Source: Epiperipatus broadwayi
Lineage: Eukaryota > Onychophora > Udeonychophora > Euonychophora > Peripatidae
Assembly: GCA_028023455.1 (NCBI GenBank)
Contig: JAQFVV010012670.1
Location: 682,001 to 746,000 of the forward strand
Direction: 5' to 3'
DNA length: 64,000 nt
Shown here: positions 11,489-22,703 of the stretch, in pieces
How the letters are laid out: every line of letters starts with the position of its first letter
Numbering within the stretch: position 1 is the stretch's first letter
Made by a program: the position numbers and the translations under genes
Notes under the pieces: generated by a model
The model's input: the letters and a program-made list of their open reading frames with translations, nothing else
The model's database searches: none
What the model was told of the DNA's origin: nothing

Positions 11489-12035
11489 TTCAACTTTATT
11501 TATAACTTTTCAAATTCAACTATTAGTGATAACACAAAAGCTAGTATAAGACAATGTTCCAAACAGATTTATTCACTCTCCTTTTCAATATTGCTAGTCC
11601 CAACAGTAACAATATTAGCATGAGAACTGAATAGATGACATTTTGTTTCATCAATATTAAATTTAAAGTGATACTCTAATCAACTAGGCTATTCTGTGAA
11701 AAGAAACAGTGAGTAAAAATTTAAGATACTTATATATTAGAGACTTCCTAATTTCTCCCATTTTTTTTCTTAATAGGTTAGGTTTTCAACATTATGAATT
11801 ATCATGCTAGATTATTTGCTATTGTTATGTGTATACTTCTTTAAATTTTCTTCTTTTTATTTTTTCCTCTCTGTTCTGTACTGATTTGATTCCGATGTTA
11901 GTATCATCACTGGTAAAGTAAACATTATACGAAGAAGAGAGGAAAATAAATATCATTCAAAACATTCTTCACAGTATATTAACTTGTATGCTTTTATTGA
12001 TAGTTGGATATATTTGAAAAGTTTAATAATTATTT
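11489..12035. mobile_element. Decayed fold-back FB2 (tRNA-like units, inverted)
   Basis: The left end CAACTTTATTTATAACTTTTC and the right end TTTGAAAAGTTTAATAATTA match the ends of the clear FB2 copy at 48455-48856. Inside are decayed inverted copies of the S2 unit seen at 22541-22703: on the left ATTGCTAGTCCCAACAGTAAC with AGCATGAGAACTGAA, on the right GATTTGATTCCGATGTTAG and GAAGAAGAGAGGAAAATAAAT. It is older than the other FB2 copies, judging by divergence. Confidence 0.6.
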
Positions 12036-13149
12036 AACAATAAAATTTGATGATAGAAATAGTCCAACATATATAACTACAGATGAAATGCAATCTTTCA
12101 GATGAAAATGTAATGTTACTGGTTCAATGATTCAATGAAACTTCGAGTAGTCAAGAATAAATCTGCAGGCATCATTTGGATAATGATCTATTTATCTTTC
12201 CAAGATGAAAGAACCAAAAATCAAAATGACCAAAAATAAGCAACTGGATCTATTATAAACTGTTTGAGGATATTTGTAACTCATAAGTTTTATTCTCTAG
12301 AAAAAGCCAATGAATTACAAGATGTGCCAGCAATAGGTCTTTACACAGTGATATAAAACAACCCGCCGATAAGAAATTAATAAATCTCTAGCCACAAATT
12401 GCCAAATACAAAATGAAAAAGTTATCACTGCCTAAAAGTATTATAACTCATAGCTGAATGTGAGGGTATTATTTTTGTTGCTATACAGCTTTGCTACAAT
12501 ATCACACCCTTCTACAGCTAAAAATATTGCAATGACTGCCACTGCCATATTCTCAGCATTTATGGTGGATTATAAATATAGCAGTTTGTATCTCCATTGC
12601 TACATAATAATTAATATGCGTGCTCTATCACAATTTCTATTGCTTGATTTTAACCATTGCACCAACTATATATAATTGTTTCTCAGAATATAATGTTCTT
12701 GGAAATATGATTTGGAAATATGGACTAACATCTGAATGGTTGCCAATAATATTATCTCTAATTAATACATGATGAGGTCTATTATGCATCTTATACTCTT
12801 GAATTTTCTAATAACTTGCTCCAATTAATATAATTATGACTTAAATGATTTTTGAATCCTGCTTCATTTCATATCTCTAGCAGCAGCAACTCCTACAGAG
12901 AGCTATAACTATTTGTGTATATTAGTTACTGGCTTAAATCTGCTGGTTAGTTTTAAATTAACTTTATTTAGTAAATCTGATTATATTTTAGAAGGCATAT
13001 GATAAACTTACATTGAACCTAACTATCATTCATGTCTTCTTAAAACAAATGTATCATTGAGCAGGGGATGAGCAGGAGATTAGTATAGTAGTTGCTATTT
13101 TGAATTAAGTATTGATCATATTTTTGGACAATAATCAATCTTTACAGTA
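12036..13149. other. AT-rich DNA, nothing recognised
   Basis: A 71-codon open frame at 12460-12675 has no recognisable motif and looks like chance. No repeats were identified. Confidence 0.5.
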
Positions 13150-13545
13150 TATATTTATAAACCATCAAACATCACACGATCACCATTATTTATGCTTACA
13201 TAACCAAAGACACCAGAAAGTATGGCTGCTGAACTGAGTTCAGATCTATACAACTATACAAGCTAATAAGCTTAACTTGAAAACATTACTGCGTTTTCAT
13301 TTTGGACTCAACGCTTTATAGTTAGTTAAAAAAGTATAAGGTGGCTGCTGGAAGGTTGCTTTATATCCTATGATCTAGATGCAGTGCTCTCAGATCCAAG
13401 GCTCCTCACTGATGAAATCCACAAGCTAGAAACTAGTCTGGGAATATTGGATGAGTAGGCACTAGATATGGATATTATGCACAAACCTTCCTGCATCTAT
13501 TGATTACTCTGACTTGCACTGAGTGGTGCTACTCCTAAAGAGTTT
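13150..13545 (-). mobile_element. Fold-back family FB1, single arm, copy 2
   Basis: It begins with the linker AAACATCACACGATCACCAT and continues with the inner part (AGACACCAGAAAGTATGG, GAACTGAGTTCAGA, GGTGGCTGCTGGAAGGTTGC). The hairpin segment CTGATGAAATCCACAAGCTAG-AAAC follows near 13408-13432, then GGATGAGTAGGCACTAGAT, ending AAAGAGTTTGCC at about 13542. Only one arm is present, so it is a solo unit, in reverse orientation relative to the copy at 19263. Confidence 0.75.
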
Positions 13546-13670
13546 GCCTCTGTATATATATATTTATATATAAAACAACATTATCTAAATTGCTGGTTGT
13601 GAATGAGATTTGACTCCAAGTAACTAGATAAACAGCTAGGGAATGAGTTTGTTCTCTCTTTTTAATACTG

Positions 13671-13732
13671 TCTAATTTTTCCCAAAAGAGTATTTAGTAT
13701 TTCTAATTTTTCCCAAAAGAGTATTTAGTATT
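13671..13732. repeat. 31-bp perfect tandem duplication
   Basis: A 31-bp unit starting TCTAATTTTTCCCAAAAGAG occurs twice head to tail (13671-13701 and 13702-13732) without mismatch, indicating a recent slippage event. Confidence 0.9.
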
Positions 13733-13789
13733 ATATGTAAGGTTTAAGCTTCAATAACATCTTATGAACCAGTGTGAAAAGAATGATAT

Positions 13790-14345
13790 TGGTGATTTTT
13801 ATATTGGGAAGAAGACCTCTCTACATGTTATAGAATGACAGTGATAAGGATATAGCAAGGAAGAAGGGATGAACATTCCGTCAGAAAGTGTTCTATTGTT
13901 TCTTCCTCTCTATAATATAAGATGTAGATGATGGATCTATATTTGGAAAGTGCCACTTATAATAATAGAGGAATTAATAGGAAGGTTCTAGGTATCAATA
14001 TTTTAACTTTTTTAAGGTGTTTGTGTTGTTAAATGCCAGAAAAGATTGGATAATATTTGATATATTATTTTTAATCTCTAATTCGTGTTTGCCAATAGCT
14101 AATCTTGTTGAAAAATAGATTGTGAGAGAGTGTTGTTTGTTGATGATGAAGTTAATTAAGACTGTTGATGATAATGATGATAGATGGTGGAGTGACAGTG
14201 GACTTGACAAGAATTATATTATCAATATTTGAAGAAGTGATTAGTTTAGTTATTTCATGAATGGCTCTCTGTAGGTAAAATATAAAAATACCAGGTATAA
14301 GTTTATTAAGTATTAGCTGTTTTTGCATTTTTCTAATGCTAAGTG
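13790..14345 (-). pseudogene. LINE ORF2 C-terminal fragment
   Basis: The minus strand reads YYREEETIEHFLTECSSLLP near 13945-13875, a typical H-x4-C part of the C-terminal zinc finger of LINE ORF2 proteins, with the preceding cysteines lost. Upstream, short frames such as ELEIKNNISNIIQSFLAFNN and LIPGIFIFYLQRAIHEI look coding but are interrupted. It differs in sequence from the 5205-8456 element, so it comes from another family or subfamily. It is inactive. Confidence 0.5.
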
Positions 14346-14559
14346 CCAAGAACTTTTTCAGATTAGACTGATAATGAGAAAGTATAACTTTTTTGAACTA
14401 AGGAAGTATAATTGGTAATGGGTAGGAAATAGTGAAATCCTTGCTTACATTGAAAAGTACTTGTATGATTTGGATAATCCATTGATTTTTATAGAAGCAA
14501 AATGCTGAGGTTCTACAACTTTGGACAATCCACACCGCTCGATGGCACTGTTTCTAGTC

Positions 14560-14880
14560 AAAAACAAATAGATATAACATTACCATGCTGATTTAGATTT
14601 TTTTACATTTTTTTATTATTTATTGCAAAAACAAATAGATATATTTGTTTTTTTATTTTTGTAAAACATTTCCTTTTTTTTATTCGTAAACAAAAAGATT
14701 TGACTTCTTTCTTTTTTTAAAATATTTTTTTTTTTTTAGATTTACATTCTTTTTTTCTTTTTTTTTGTTAAAACATTTCAGTTTTTTTGGTTAAATAATG
14801 CTTTCACCGTTATAATTTTTTGTTATTTTGGATTTACATTTTTTATTTTGAGAAAAAAAATTTTGCTTTCATTTCATATC
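14560..14880. repeat. T-rich low-complexity tract
   Basis: Runs of T of 6-10 bases alternate with ACAAATAGATAT-like and GATTTACATT-like blocks that recur several times, suggesting decayed tandem repetition. No gene seen. Confidence 0.5.
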
Positions 14881-14929
14881 TACACAAACAAGAACATTTC
14901 ACTCAAAACAGGTCCCATTACGACATTGA

Positions 14930-15720
14930 TGCGATTCGCATTCAATTGCATATCTTTTACACTACCTGAATGTCATTACCCCACCACAAACACAGTTCCC
15001 TGTGGGTAAAATACTTTTTTTTGGCTGAAGGAAGGCCACTGCATCTGCTTCTGTAGCAGGCAAATCCAACAACTTGAACAGTGAATCTCCTGCCATTTTT
15101 ACTTTTTCGATCTCGCAAAGTTCATACAAAGTGTGCAACTTTTGCATAAAGTTTGCTGAATTGTGATTAACACTCCTCATTTATTAAACTGGGTCAGCTA
15201 ACAAGGAAAGTAATGACATTTGCGAAATAGTTACAATTTGCAGTACCTCATACAAATTACGTTTACCAGTAAAAAGTTTGGATTGCATATGGCTACACTT
15301 TTCATCATTACAACTACACACCCTTATATGATATACTGTGGGTTATTTCAATACTAATGTCTATACAGACTGATGTAACACATCGATGGTAATGTTCACA
15401 TGCTAATGATGTTGGGGAAGTGTTGACTTCATCAAGTGTTTGAACAGTTTACAGGCCGTAAGATTATGAGTGGCCTTGTAAATGGCATATTTCTGTGCTT
15501 TTGCATGGAAACAGCACCATCAGGCGGTGTGGATCGTCCAAAGTTTTAACACCAAAGCTGATTTTGAATTTCAGTTCTCAATGCATTGTAAAAAAAAATG
15601 TGTTGGAAAACCTACAAATTTATGTGCTATGGAGGAAAAAATGGAAGAAATCATAAGGTCTGTAAGAATATTCCATGTTAGGCTATCTTACTTTATCACT
15701 TCACCCTATGAGGCATAGTA
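14930..15720 (-). pseudogene. Orphan coding-like island, unidentified protein
   Basis: The minus strand holds adjacent protein-like stretches in order. LQTVQTLDEVNTSPTS with ACEHYHRCVTSVC lies near 15440-15360. VCSCNDEKCSHMQSKL with TGKRNLYEVLQIV follows near 15325-15240. MRSVNHNSANFMQKLHTL with CEIEKVKMAGDSLFKLLD and PTGNCVCGGV occupies 15180-14962. The composition (Cys, His, Glu, Lys, mixed codons) is unlike the AT-rich background, and the pieces are linked by one stop and frame changes. A further plus-strand frame (15482-15718) is probably a shadow. I do not recognise the family. It may be a decayed gene, retrocopy or transposon gene. Confidence 0.4.
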
Positions 15721-16440
15721 CTTTAATTATAATGTGACAAGAAATTATCTAAATTTAGTCTAATAACATCTGCAAAAAAAAACATTATCTGCATGTATAA
15801 TGAGAATTCTACTTTTTAAAAAAAAAAAAAAAAAAACCTTATTTTGAATGTGTTTTTATAGAATTTAAAAACAGTAAAAAAAAAAGAGAGACCATAAACA
15901 CCCAAAAACAATAAAACAATGTAAGTGATTCTCATAAGATTAGGTTTAAACTTTCAATTGAAACAAAAATATTAATTTGGATTTGAATTATTTTAAATAT
16001 GAAACAATTCTATACCTTAAACAAAAAAACTCCTAAAGGTCAGTAAAATCAAAAATTAAAAGAATAAACAACAAGGTAAGAGGTTCACAAATTTTTTTGG
16101 CCTATCATCCCTTTTCAAAAAAAAAAAAAAAAAAGATCAATCAGTGTTCCCCTTTTCAAAATAATAATAATAATAATTACTCAGTCCCCCCCCAATCTAC
16201 CTTCTTTGAATGAACATAACAAAAAGACAGTATCAGAATTGCATTCTTTTTAAGCATCTATTTCTAATTATGTACTTCAACATAATGAAGAAAGACTGTT
16301 AGGCATCTTAAAATATCAACCGTAGTAACATTCACATTACAAACAGAAAAATAGGATAAAAGACAGCATTAAAATAAAAATAACATATAGCATAAAAACT
16401 AATCCTATTGAAAAAGATGAATTTTGTGCATTGCTATCAA
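15721..16440. other. AT-rich DNA with homopolymers
   Basis: Poly(A) runs occur near 15818-15836 and 16119-16134, with an (ATA)n run near 16162-16180. No gene recognised. Confidence 0.6.
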
Positions 16441-16444
16441 TTTA

Positions 16445-17400
16445 TTAATGTTCAGTTCTATTTTTATCAACACAATTTTTTAAATCACCCACTATGATTT
16501 GAAGTCTATATCTTTGGTTTCTTTTTTTTTTATTTTAGTTAACATATTTGTGATTGCTCTGAACCTATGTTCCACTAAATATGATGAAGGAAACACAAAA
16601 AACATTTGTACTACAGCCCATAAACCAGGATAAAGTATAGATTTCTGCTTTTGCAATTTGAAATATTGGTTGCTGTCCTAGAATTTAAATTTAATTCCTC
16701 ACTTACTGTCACTTCTATCATTTTTTCTTGTAATTTTGAAGATTCCTCTGAGTTTGTAGTAGAAAAAAAATCCAAAATACATACACATTCATTTTCAAAT
16801 TGTTTATTGAAATCAGAATGGAGTCTCCCCCAAGTGCTGACAATAAATAAGTAAGTTTTCATTGTGATTTCCTACTGTTGATAAATTTGGAAACTGGCTG
16901 AATTTCACTCATTCACAAAGTTGTGTGTCAAACATGAAAATAACACTTTGTTTTGATTTTGTGTGTGTTTTTTTTTGAAGCTAGTCAAATAAGCTATTTT
17001 GAAATCAAGTTCGCTCATAAAGTATCATTATTGTTATCTATAAACTCTAAAAAGGAATTGAATAGATTATACAATATATCCAAATAATCACCCTTTTTTA
17101 GTCAGCCAATGAATTTTTGTGTGTAGCATATGAATGAATTTTTTATCATTTTCAATACAAAGTTGTCCAAACAATCATTATTATTTAGTTTTGTTTGACT
17201 TCTTTAATGAAATAACATAATGGCTTAAATAGATAATTATTCATATTTCTGGCAATTTCACAAATGACTTTTTTAAATCAAACAAAAAAAAAAAATGTTT
17301 AGCACTTATTTACTAGCAAGATGTCAGGAGTATTAGTTTGCAATGTTTTAGCAAATAATTTTTAAATTTTTTCCTTTTTTAATGGATCACACATATGTAT
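16445..17400 (-). pseudogene. hAT transposase-like (ZBED5/FAM200/SCAND3 type), C-terminal half
   Basis: The end of the minus-strand frame reads MFFVFPSSYLVEHRFRAITN then MLTKIKKKRN, and stops at 16445. This is the hAT dimerisation region, whose family form is FP(T/S)SYLVExxFSAxxxLLTKKRNRL. Upstream (16860-16611) the frame has WGRLHSDFNKQFENE and LQEKMIEVTVSEELNL. Further upstream (about 17110-16990) it reads HMLHTKIHWLTKKGDYLDI with LYNLFNSFLEFI, matching the family's HTE(V/I)RWLSKG segment. Known proteins of this type are domesticated or active Buster-group hAT transposases. Several frameshifts and stops make this copy dead. The N-terminal BED finger is not adjacent; a BED-like fragment lies far away at 26383. 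Confidence 0.75.
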
Positions 17401-18842
17401 TGGGTAAATTTGGTTATGGTGATAAAAATAAGAGAGGACAAAGACATCAAGTTACAAATTCTTTTTTGAGGGAAAATGCCAAATGGAAAGAGATATGAAA
17501 GCATCCAAATGAAGATACAGCCAAACTAGATTATACTGACTAACAGAAAATGTATATTTTTTAATGTTCTTAATAGATTTAACACAAGAAATGATTACTG
17601 ATTAATGAGATATAAGATACATGTTAATGCAAAACTGAGATGAAAATTATTAAGAAAAAGAGTTTTAACAATTGATATTTCTAACTGTCATAATCATTTC
17701 AATAAATTAAAATTAGAACTTGTAAATAGTTTTAAAATACTAACAAATTTTGAAGATGGTTCAGACTTGAAAGAAACTAATAAGACAACTACAAAAAAAA
17801 TTTTAAATGATTATCAAGAAAAATTGAATATCTAAAATTTTGTAAAGTGGTGTAAAAAAATAATAAGAAAATATAATTGTGAAATGGGGAGGAAAATAAC
17901 AGAAGAGAATAAAATTCTCAAAAGTATAAAAATCTTGGTATTAGAAGGAAAGTTATTTTTATAATAAGAATAAAAGATGAAACTACTAGTAAATGGAGGG
18001 ATGACATCATGAAATATGTGGAAAAGTTCTATAAAGAATTAGATAGTAATAAAGAACAAAAAAAAAAAACAACGAAGTATCCCCTACAGTTATCACATCT
18101 GAATTGATTCACATTTTAAATGGAAAGTAAAAGGTAGCAATTCAATCTATGAAGAAGGGAAAAGCTCTCCAGGAAATAAGGGAATTTTAATCAATATTTT
18201 AAAAGCAGATGAAGAAATAGAAAAATAAGTTAAATACCAAATGTATATGATATTTAAGAAAGACCTTAAAAAAGATACTATAAATTAAAGACCTATTAAT
18301 CTTCTATCAATTCTGTACAAAATGTTTACAAGTATAATTGCAACTTGTCCACAGTAAACTATGTATATTAACCAACTAAAAAAACAAGCTGAATTAAAAA
18401 ATTTTTTTTTTGTAATAAAAAAGTTGTTTTAATACATTGTATCACATCGAAGTATTGAGATTAGTTACAAAACAATTCAATGAATATGATTTGCCATTAT
18501 GCTTTGGAATTTTATGAAAAGACATTCTATAAGCATTTCTACAATGATTAATGTATTGGAATCATTAAGATATAGACCCATTATTTTTTGCCATATTCTG
18601 AATATTTATCCAAATTCAAAAGCAATGATTAGAATATATTTTGATACTAAGGTTAACATTAAGAAGGGTGTACAGAATTATTCCCTATTTCTAACACATT
18701 TTTAAAAGCAGTTTTACAATAAATATTTCATGGATTAAAATGAGAAACGAAGGAAGTAAAAATGAATGGAGATTATTTAAGTCATCCGGATTTTGCAAAT
18801 GATGTGATTGTTTTCACAAATAATGCTTCAGAACTTTAGGAT

Positions 18843-18940
18843 ATGTTGCAAGATTTATCAGATGAAAGTAAAAAAGTAAAATTATAACATAATGTTGCAA
18901 GATTTATCAGATGAAAGTAAAAAAGTAAACGTAAGTGCTA
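18843..18940 (+). repeat. 49-bp tandem duplication in the RTE copy
   Basis: ATGTTGCAAGATTTATCAGA and the following bases recur with a period of 49 bp. The duplicated protein segment (MLQDLSDESKKV) appears only once in the copy at 46255-47430, so the duplication is private to this copy. Confidence 0.85.
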
Positions 18941-19262
18941 AAAAGAGATTAAAGTAATGTTCATCTCAAAAAGAATAAAGTAAAGATTGACAATTATGAA
19001 TTAACAAATACATTGTTCAGATTATTAATAAGAATGAAAATATAATGACTGAAATTAATCGTAAAATTAAACTTGGATGGGTTGCTTTTGGTCCAAATAA
19101 TTTAAAAGGAAATGTGTCTGTGTTTGAAAAGGATTTTTTATTATATGTTTTAACAGTATTACTTATGAATCTGAGATTTGGAGACAACACAAAAGCAAAT
19201 GAGAAATTTCAGACTACTCAACAAAGTATGAAGATATGTATGTGAGAAGTAATGAGATTAAA

Positions 19263-20305
19263 CAGGCAAAACTCTATACAGTAGTGCCACCCTGTGCCAA
19301 CTAGAGTAATCAATGGATGCCAGAAGGCTTGTGCATAAAATCCCCATCTAGTGCCTACTCATCCAATATCCCCAGATGAGTTTCTGGCTTGTGGCTTTCG
19401 TCAGTGAGGAGCCTTGAATCTGAGAGCACTGCACCTAGATCTTAGGATCTAATGCAACCCTCCAGCAGCCACCTTTTATCTCTACTTAACTACAAAACTA
19501 TGAGAATGAAATTGAAAACCCAATATTTTCAAGATCAATAGCTTATATAGTCATATGGGTCTGAACTCAGTTCAGCACCCATACATTTTGGTGTCTTTGG
19601 CTCTTTAACAACCATAGCCACCACTATCCTATTAGGCAGGATTGGTGTTAAAACACTAAACATCAAGTGATCACCATCTCTTATTCTAGCCCATAACTGT
19701 TATTAAACATGCAAACCTCTCCATACAGTAGTGTCATGATATGCCAACCAGAGTAATCAATGGATGCCAGAAGGCTTGCACATAAAATCCCCATCTAGTG
19801 CCTATTCATCCAATAGCCCCAGATAGTTTCTGGCTTGTGGTCATCAGTGAGGAGCCTTGGATCTGAGAGCACTGCACCTAGATCTTAAGATCTAATGCAA
19901 GCCTCTAGCAGCCAGCTACCTTTTATCTAATACTTAACTACAAAACTATGAGAACGAAATTGAAAACAATCATAATATTTTCAATCTAAGCTCAATAGCT
20001 TATATAGTCATATGGGTCTGAACTCAGTTCAGCACCCATACATTTTGCTGGAAGATTGCATTATATCTTAAGATCTAGGTGTAATGCTCTCAGATCCAAG
20101 GTTCCTCACTGATGAAGGCCACAAGCCAGAAACTAGACTTGGGATATTGGATGAGTAGGCACTAGATGGGGATTTTATGCCCAAGCCTTCTGGCATCCAT
20201 TGATTACTCTGATTGGCACAGGAGTGGCACTACTGTATGGAGAGTTTTGCCTGTTTAATAACAATTATGTGCTAGCATACAAGATGGTGATCATATAATG
20301 TTTAG
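19263..20305. mobile_element. Compound fold-back FB1 inserted in the RTE LINE
   Basis: Three FB1 units lie in a row: unit 1 from CAGGCAAAACTC (19263) to about 19705, unit 2 in the same orientation (about 19706-20044), and unit 3 inverted (about 20045-20253), ending GAGAGTTTTGCCTG, plus the inverted linker to ATGTTTA (about 20305). The LINE reading resumes outside. Flanks read GTGAGAAGTAATGAGATTAA on the left and GTGAAGTAACAATAGATTG on the right and cover the same codons of the LINE protein, so they are a decayed target-site duplication of roughly 20 bp. No transposase is encoded. Confidence 0.8.
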
Positions 20306-20644
20306 TGAAGTAACAATAGATTGAACAAAATGCAAGAGTAGGAAAACAAACAGATATCAATGATATCATTAAAAGAATTATGAGAGTTAAATGAAACTAT
20401 TTTGGACATATTGCTAAAAGAGATGATAATAGATGGATAGTTACAGTCTTAAAATAAATTGTAAGATATTGTAAACGACCTAGGGGAAAACTCCAAACAT
20501 GAGATTGATGAAATAAGCAAATTTGCTGGTCTGTTGAGAAAAGGGCGGGGGGAGGGGGGGCTAGATAATGGAGAAACTGGGTTAAACTGGAAAAAGACCA
20601 TCCTACAACGGATCGTTAATGATTGAAAATAATAATGAAGTATA

Positions 20645-21480
20645 AAAAATAAAAGTTACTTAATTCTTCATGAGATTAACATCTAGGACATTTGAAGATA
20701 TTGTATATATATATAAGTCATGAACAGTCATTAGTTAAATTGGCACTAAACATTTAGTCATTAAATAAATAAATAAAAATCGGTTTTATTATAGGTTTTT
20801 TTTTTTCAAACTTCATTATATGATTTTATTTTGATTTTTTTTTAACTATTTTAAAAAAATATTTTTAAAAAGACAACTGTAAAATAACATTTATTTTTAG
20901 TTTTAAATTTTTTCCCAAATATCTTGATGTTCTAAGCGCTTTCCTATTGCCTGGAGAAATCGTCCACCTACATTTACGAGTCTTTATATTTAAATTCCCT
21001 TCGAAATTTTTTTTTCACTTTCTACTCTCTCATTCAAAAAAAAACCAGATTGTGATTTGTGAAAAAAAAATCTGTATTTATTCCCACCACCTCCTGTAAT
21101 TTTTTATTACAAGTTGAAGTCTTTTTAAAAATAGGTAAATGTGAACAAAATATTTATAGTTAATTTTGTATAAAAGAAATACTGTCTTCTGTCTCTTTTT
21201 TTAAAAAAGGGTGGGGGATAAGAAAATAATACAAAAAATTAAGACTAAAAGAATGCTACTTAAATATGATGCTTTTAGATTGTACATCAACTTAACAGCA
21301 AAACAGACAAGTATGAGGAAAAATGACCAGCATGTCAAAGACGAGAAGGTTTTGCCTTTTTTTTTTTTTTAATGGAGAAAATGTGGATTAGGATCATAAA
21401 AAATAAAATGAAAGTATTAGATATACATGAATATGTGTACTAAAGCAATAGAGAATGAAGAAGATATTTAACATTTTAAA
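20645..21480. other. AT-rich DNA, nothing recognised
   Basis: Short T and A runs occur and no gene or repeat family was recognised. A short TA run lies near 20702-20715. Confidence 0.5.
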
Positions 21481-21483
21481 ACA

Positions 21484-21965
21484 GCTCATCATCATCATCA
21501 ACCATTATCAATCCACTGCAGGATGAAGGTCTCTCCAAGTTTAATCCATCTTCTCCGATCTTTAGCTTTTCTTTTCCACAACACCCCTGCACATTTTCTT
21601 ATTTCATCCATCCATCTCACATGTGGTCTCTTTCTGGGTCTTTTACAATCTTTTGGAATCCAGTTTAAAATTTCAATTGTCCATCTGTTATTATTTCTTC
21701 TAGCAATATGTCCAGCCCAACTCCATTTCAATCTTTTAATTTTTTCAATAAGGTCAGTAACACCTGTTTGTTGTCTTACCCATACATTGCGTTTTCGATC
21801 TCTTCTTGTTACTCCCAACATACATCTCTCCATACTCCTTTGAGTGGTCTGAAGTCTCTGTATTGCTCTTCTATTAAGTGTCCAAGTCTCAGATCCATAA
21901 GTAAGAACTGGTAAAACACATTTGTTAAAAACCATTCTTTTCAAACAGCTAATGTGAGATATATT
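21484..21965 (-). pseudogene. RTE-type LINE 3' end, C-terminal domain open
   Basis: The minus-strand frame up to 21498 is open and well preserved. It contains LKRMVFNKCVLPVLTYGSET, WTLNRRAIQRLQTTQRSMER, CMLGVTRRDRKRN, AGHIARRNNNRWT and the end FILQWIDNG. This is the C-terminal region of RTE-clade endonuclease-reverse transcriptases. A TGATGATGATGA-type tail directly follows the stop (seen as ATCATCATCATC at 21487-21498), typical of RTE 3' ends. The element is 5'-truncated near 21965. It is the best-preserved RTE piece here and may reflect a younger insertion. Confidence 0.85.
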
Positions 21966-22447
21966 CACTTTTATGGTAAGTGAATGTGTCTCACATTTGT
22001 TATTTAATTTCATTGTTTGTTAGTGTGTTGTTGTTGGTTTTTTTTTATATTTCCTCTAAGAATATAGGAAAAAATTTAACTTGAGATTTTAATTTTTAAA
22101 AAAAGATATTTAAAATGTGCCATGGATATCAATGATAGCAATTAAAATTCTCTAGAGAAAAATTTTGTCACTTATAAACAGCAATGTAACAAGTTTTTTT
22201 TCTTAATTATAAAAGTGAATCTTGAGATATCAAAAGATGAAGTAAAATTTTTAATAGTCAATGCATGATATAATTTCTAAATACATATACAAAATAACTT
22301 TAAAATACTGTATATTAATGCTTTTCTGAAGGTTTGTGATGATGGTGTTCTAGCTGTATTTTTATATTGGACTATTTCCATCATCTAATATGTGTGTTGA
22401 ATGTCTTTAGAAAAGTTTAATTTTTAGTTAAATATTCCAAATGCATT
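21966..22447. other. AT-rich DNA, nothing recognised
   Basis: No gene or repeat family recognised. A minus-strand frame crossing 21966-22013 is only an N-terminal extension of the RTE frame into flanking DNA. Confidence 0.5.
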
Positions 22448-22540
22448 CAACTGTTAGTAATATCACAGCAAACAGGTTAGTATATGCACCAACTGTTAGT
22501 AATATCACAGCAAACAAATGTTAATAATATCACAGCAAAC
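22448..22540. repeat. Three short tandem copies at the FB2/S2 end
   Basis: GTTAGTAATATCACAGCAAAC and variants occur three times, two of them followed by AGGTTAGTATA, just outside the S2 unit. They look like stuttered copies of the element end. Confidence 0.75.
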
Positions 22541-22703
22541 AGGTTAGTATACGCACAACGTTTCGAGAGGTATTTTTTCCCCTCTTCTTCAGGTGTTGCT
22601 GGCCTGACCAGTGACAGTACTAGCATGGGATTCGAACCTGGGTCCTTAGATTCTTGATTATTGAAATTTAAGGTAACGCTCTAACTAACTGAGCCATCCT
22701 GCC
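22541..22703 (-). mobile_element. tRNA-like repeat unit S2 (single unit of FB2)
   Basis: On the minus strand it starts GGCAGGATGGCTCAGTTAG, a tRNA-like box A, and has box B GGTTCGAATCCC. The A-B distance is longer than in a normal tRNA. It continues GCTAGTACTGTCACTGGTC, CCAGCAACAC, then CTGAAGA-A-GAGGGG...CCTCTC-GAAAC and GTTGTG. The last part forms a hairpin closed by CAACAC/GTTGTG. The same unit occurs in inverted pairs at 48455-48856 and 11489-12035. Confidence 0.75.

Larger units (their letters stand above)
17395..20640 (+). pseudogene. RTE-type LINE, endonuclease to C terminus, interrupted
   Basis: The segments lie in element order. The endonuclease tail GKFGYGDKNKRGQR-like is near 17403-17445. 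The linker KDETTSKWRDDIMKYVEKFY is near 17970. RT motif RPINLLSILYKMFTSII is near 18290. The region around motif A is decayed. The active-site box near 18780-18835 reads SHPDFANDVIVFTNNASEL, where the family has FADD. The thumb region is MTEINRKIKLGWVAFGPNN at 19045, followed by NLRFGDNTKANEKFQTTQQS. After the insertion at 19263-20305 the C terminus resumes with KQTDINDIIKRI and FGHIAKRDDNRW. It is heavily mutated. A 49-bp tandem duplication lies at 18843-18940. Confidence 0.75.

Noticed and set aside
21523-21914. Two plus-strand frames rich in Ser/Leu/Phe
   Set aside because: They are antisense to the well-supported RTE C-terminal frame.
22541-22703. Intron-containing tRNA gene
   Set aside because: Boxes A and B fit, but the unit recurs as a repeat and no acceptor stem or anticodon arm forms convincingly.
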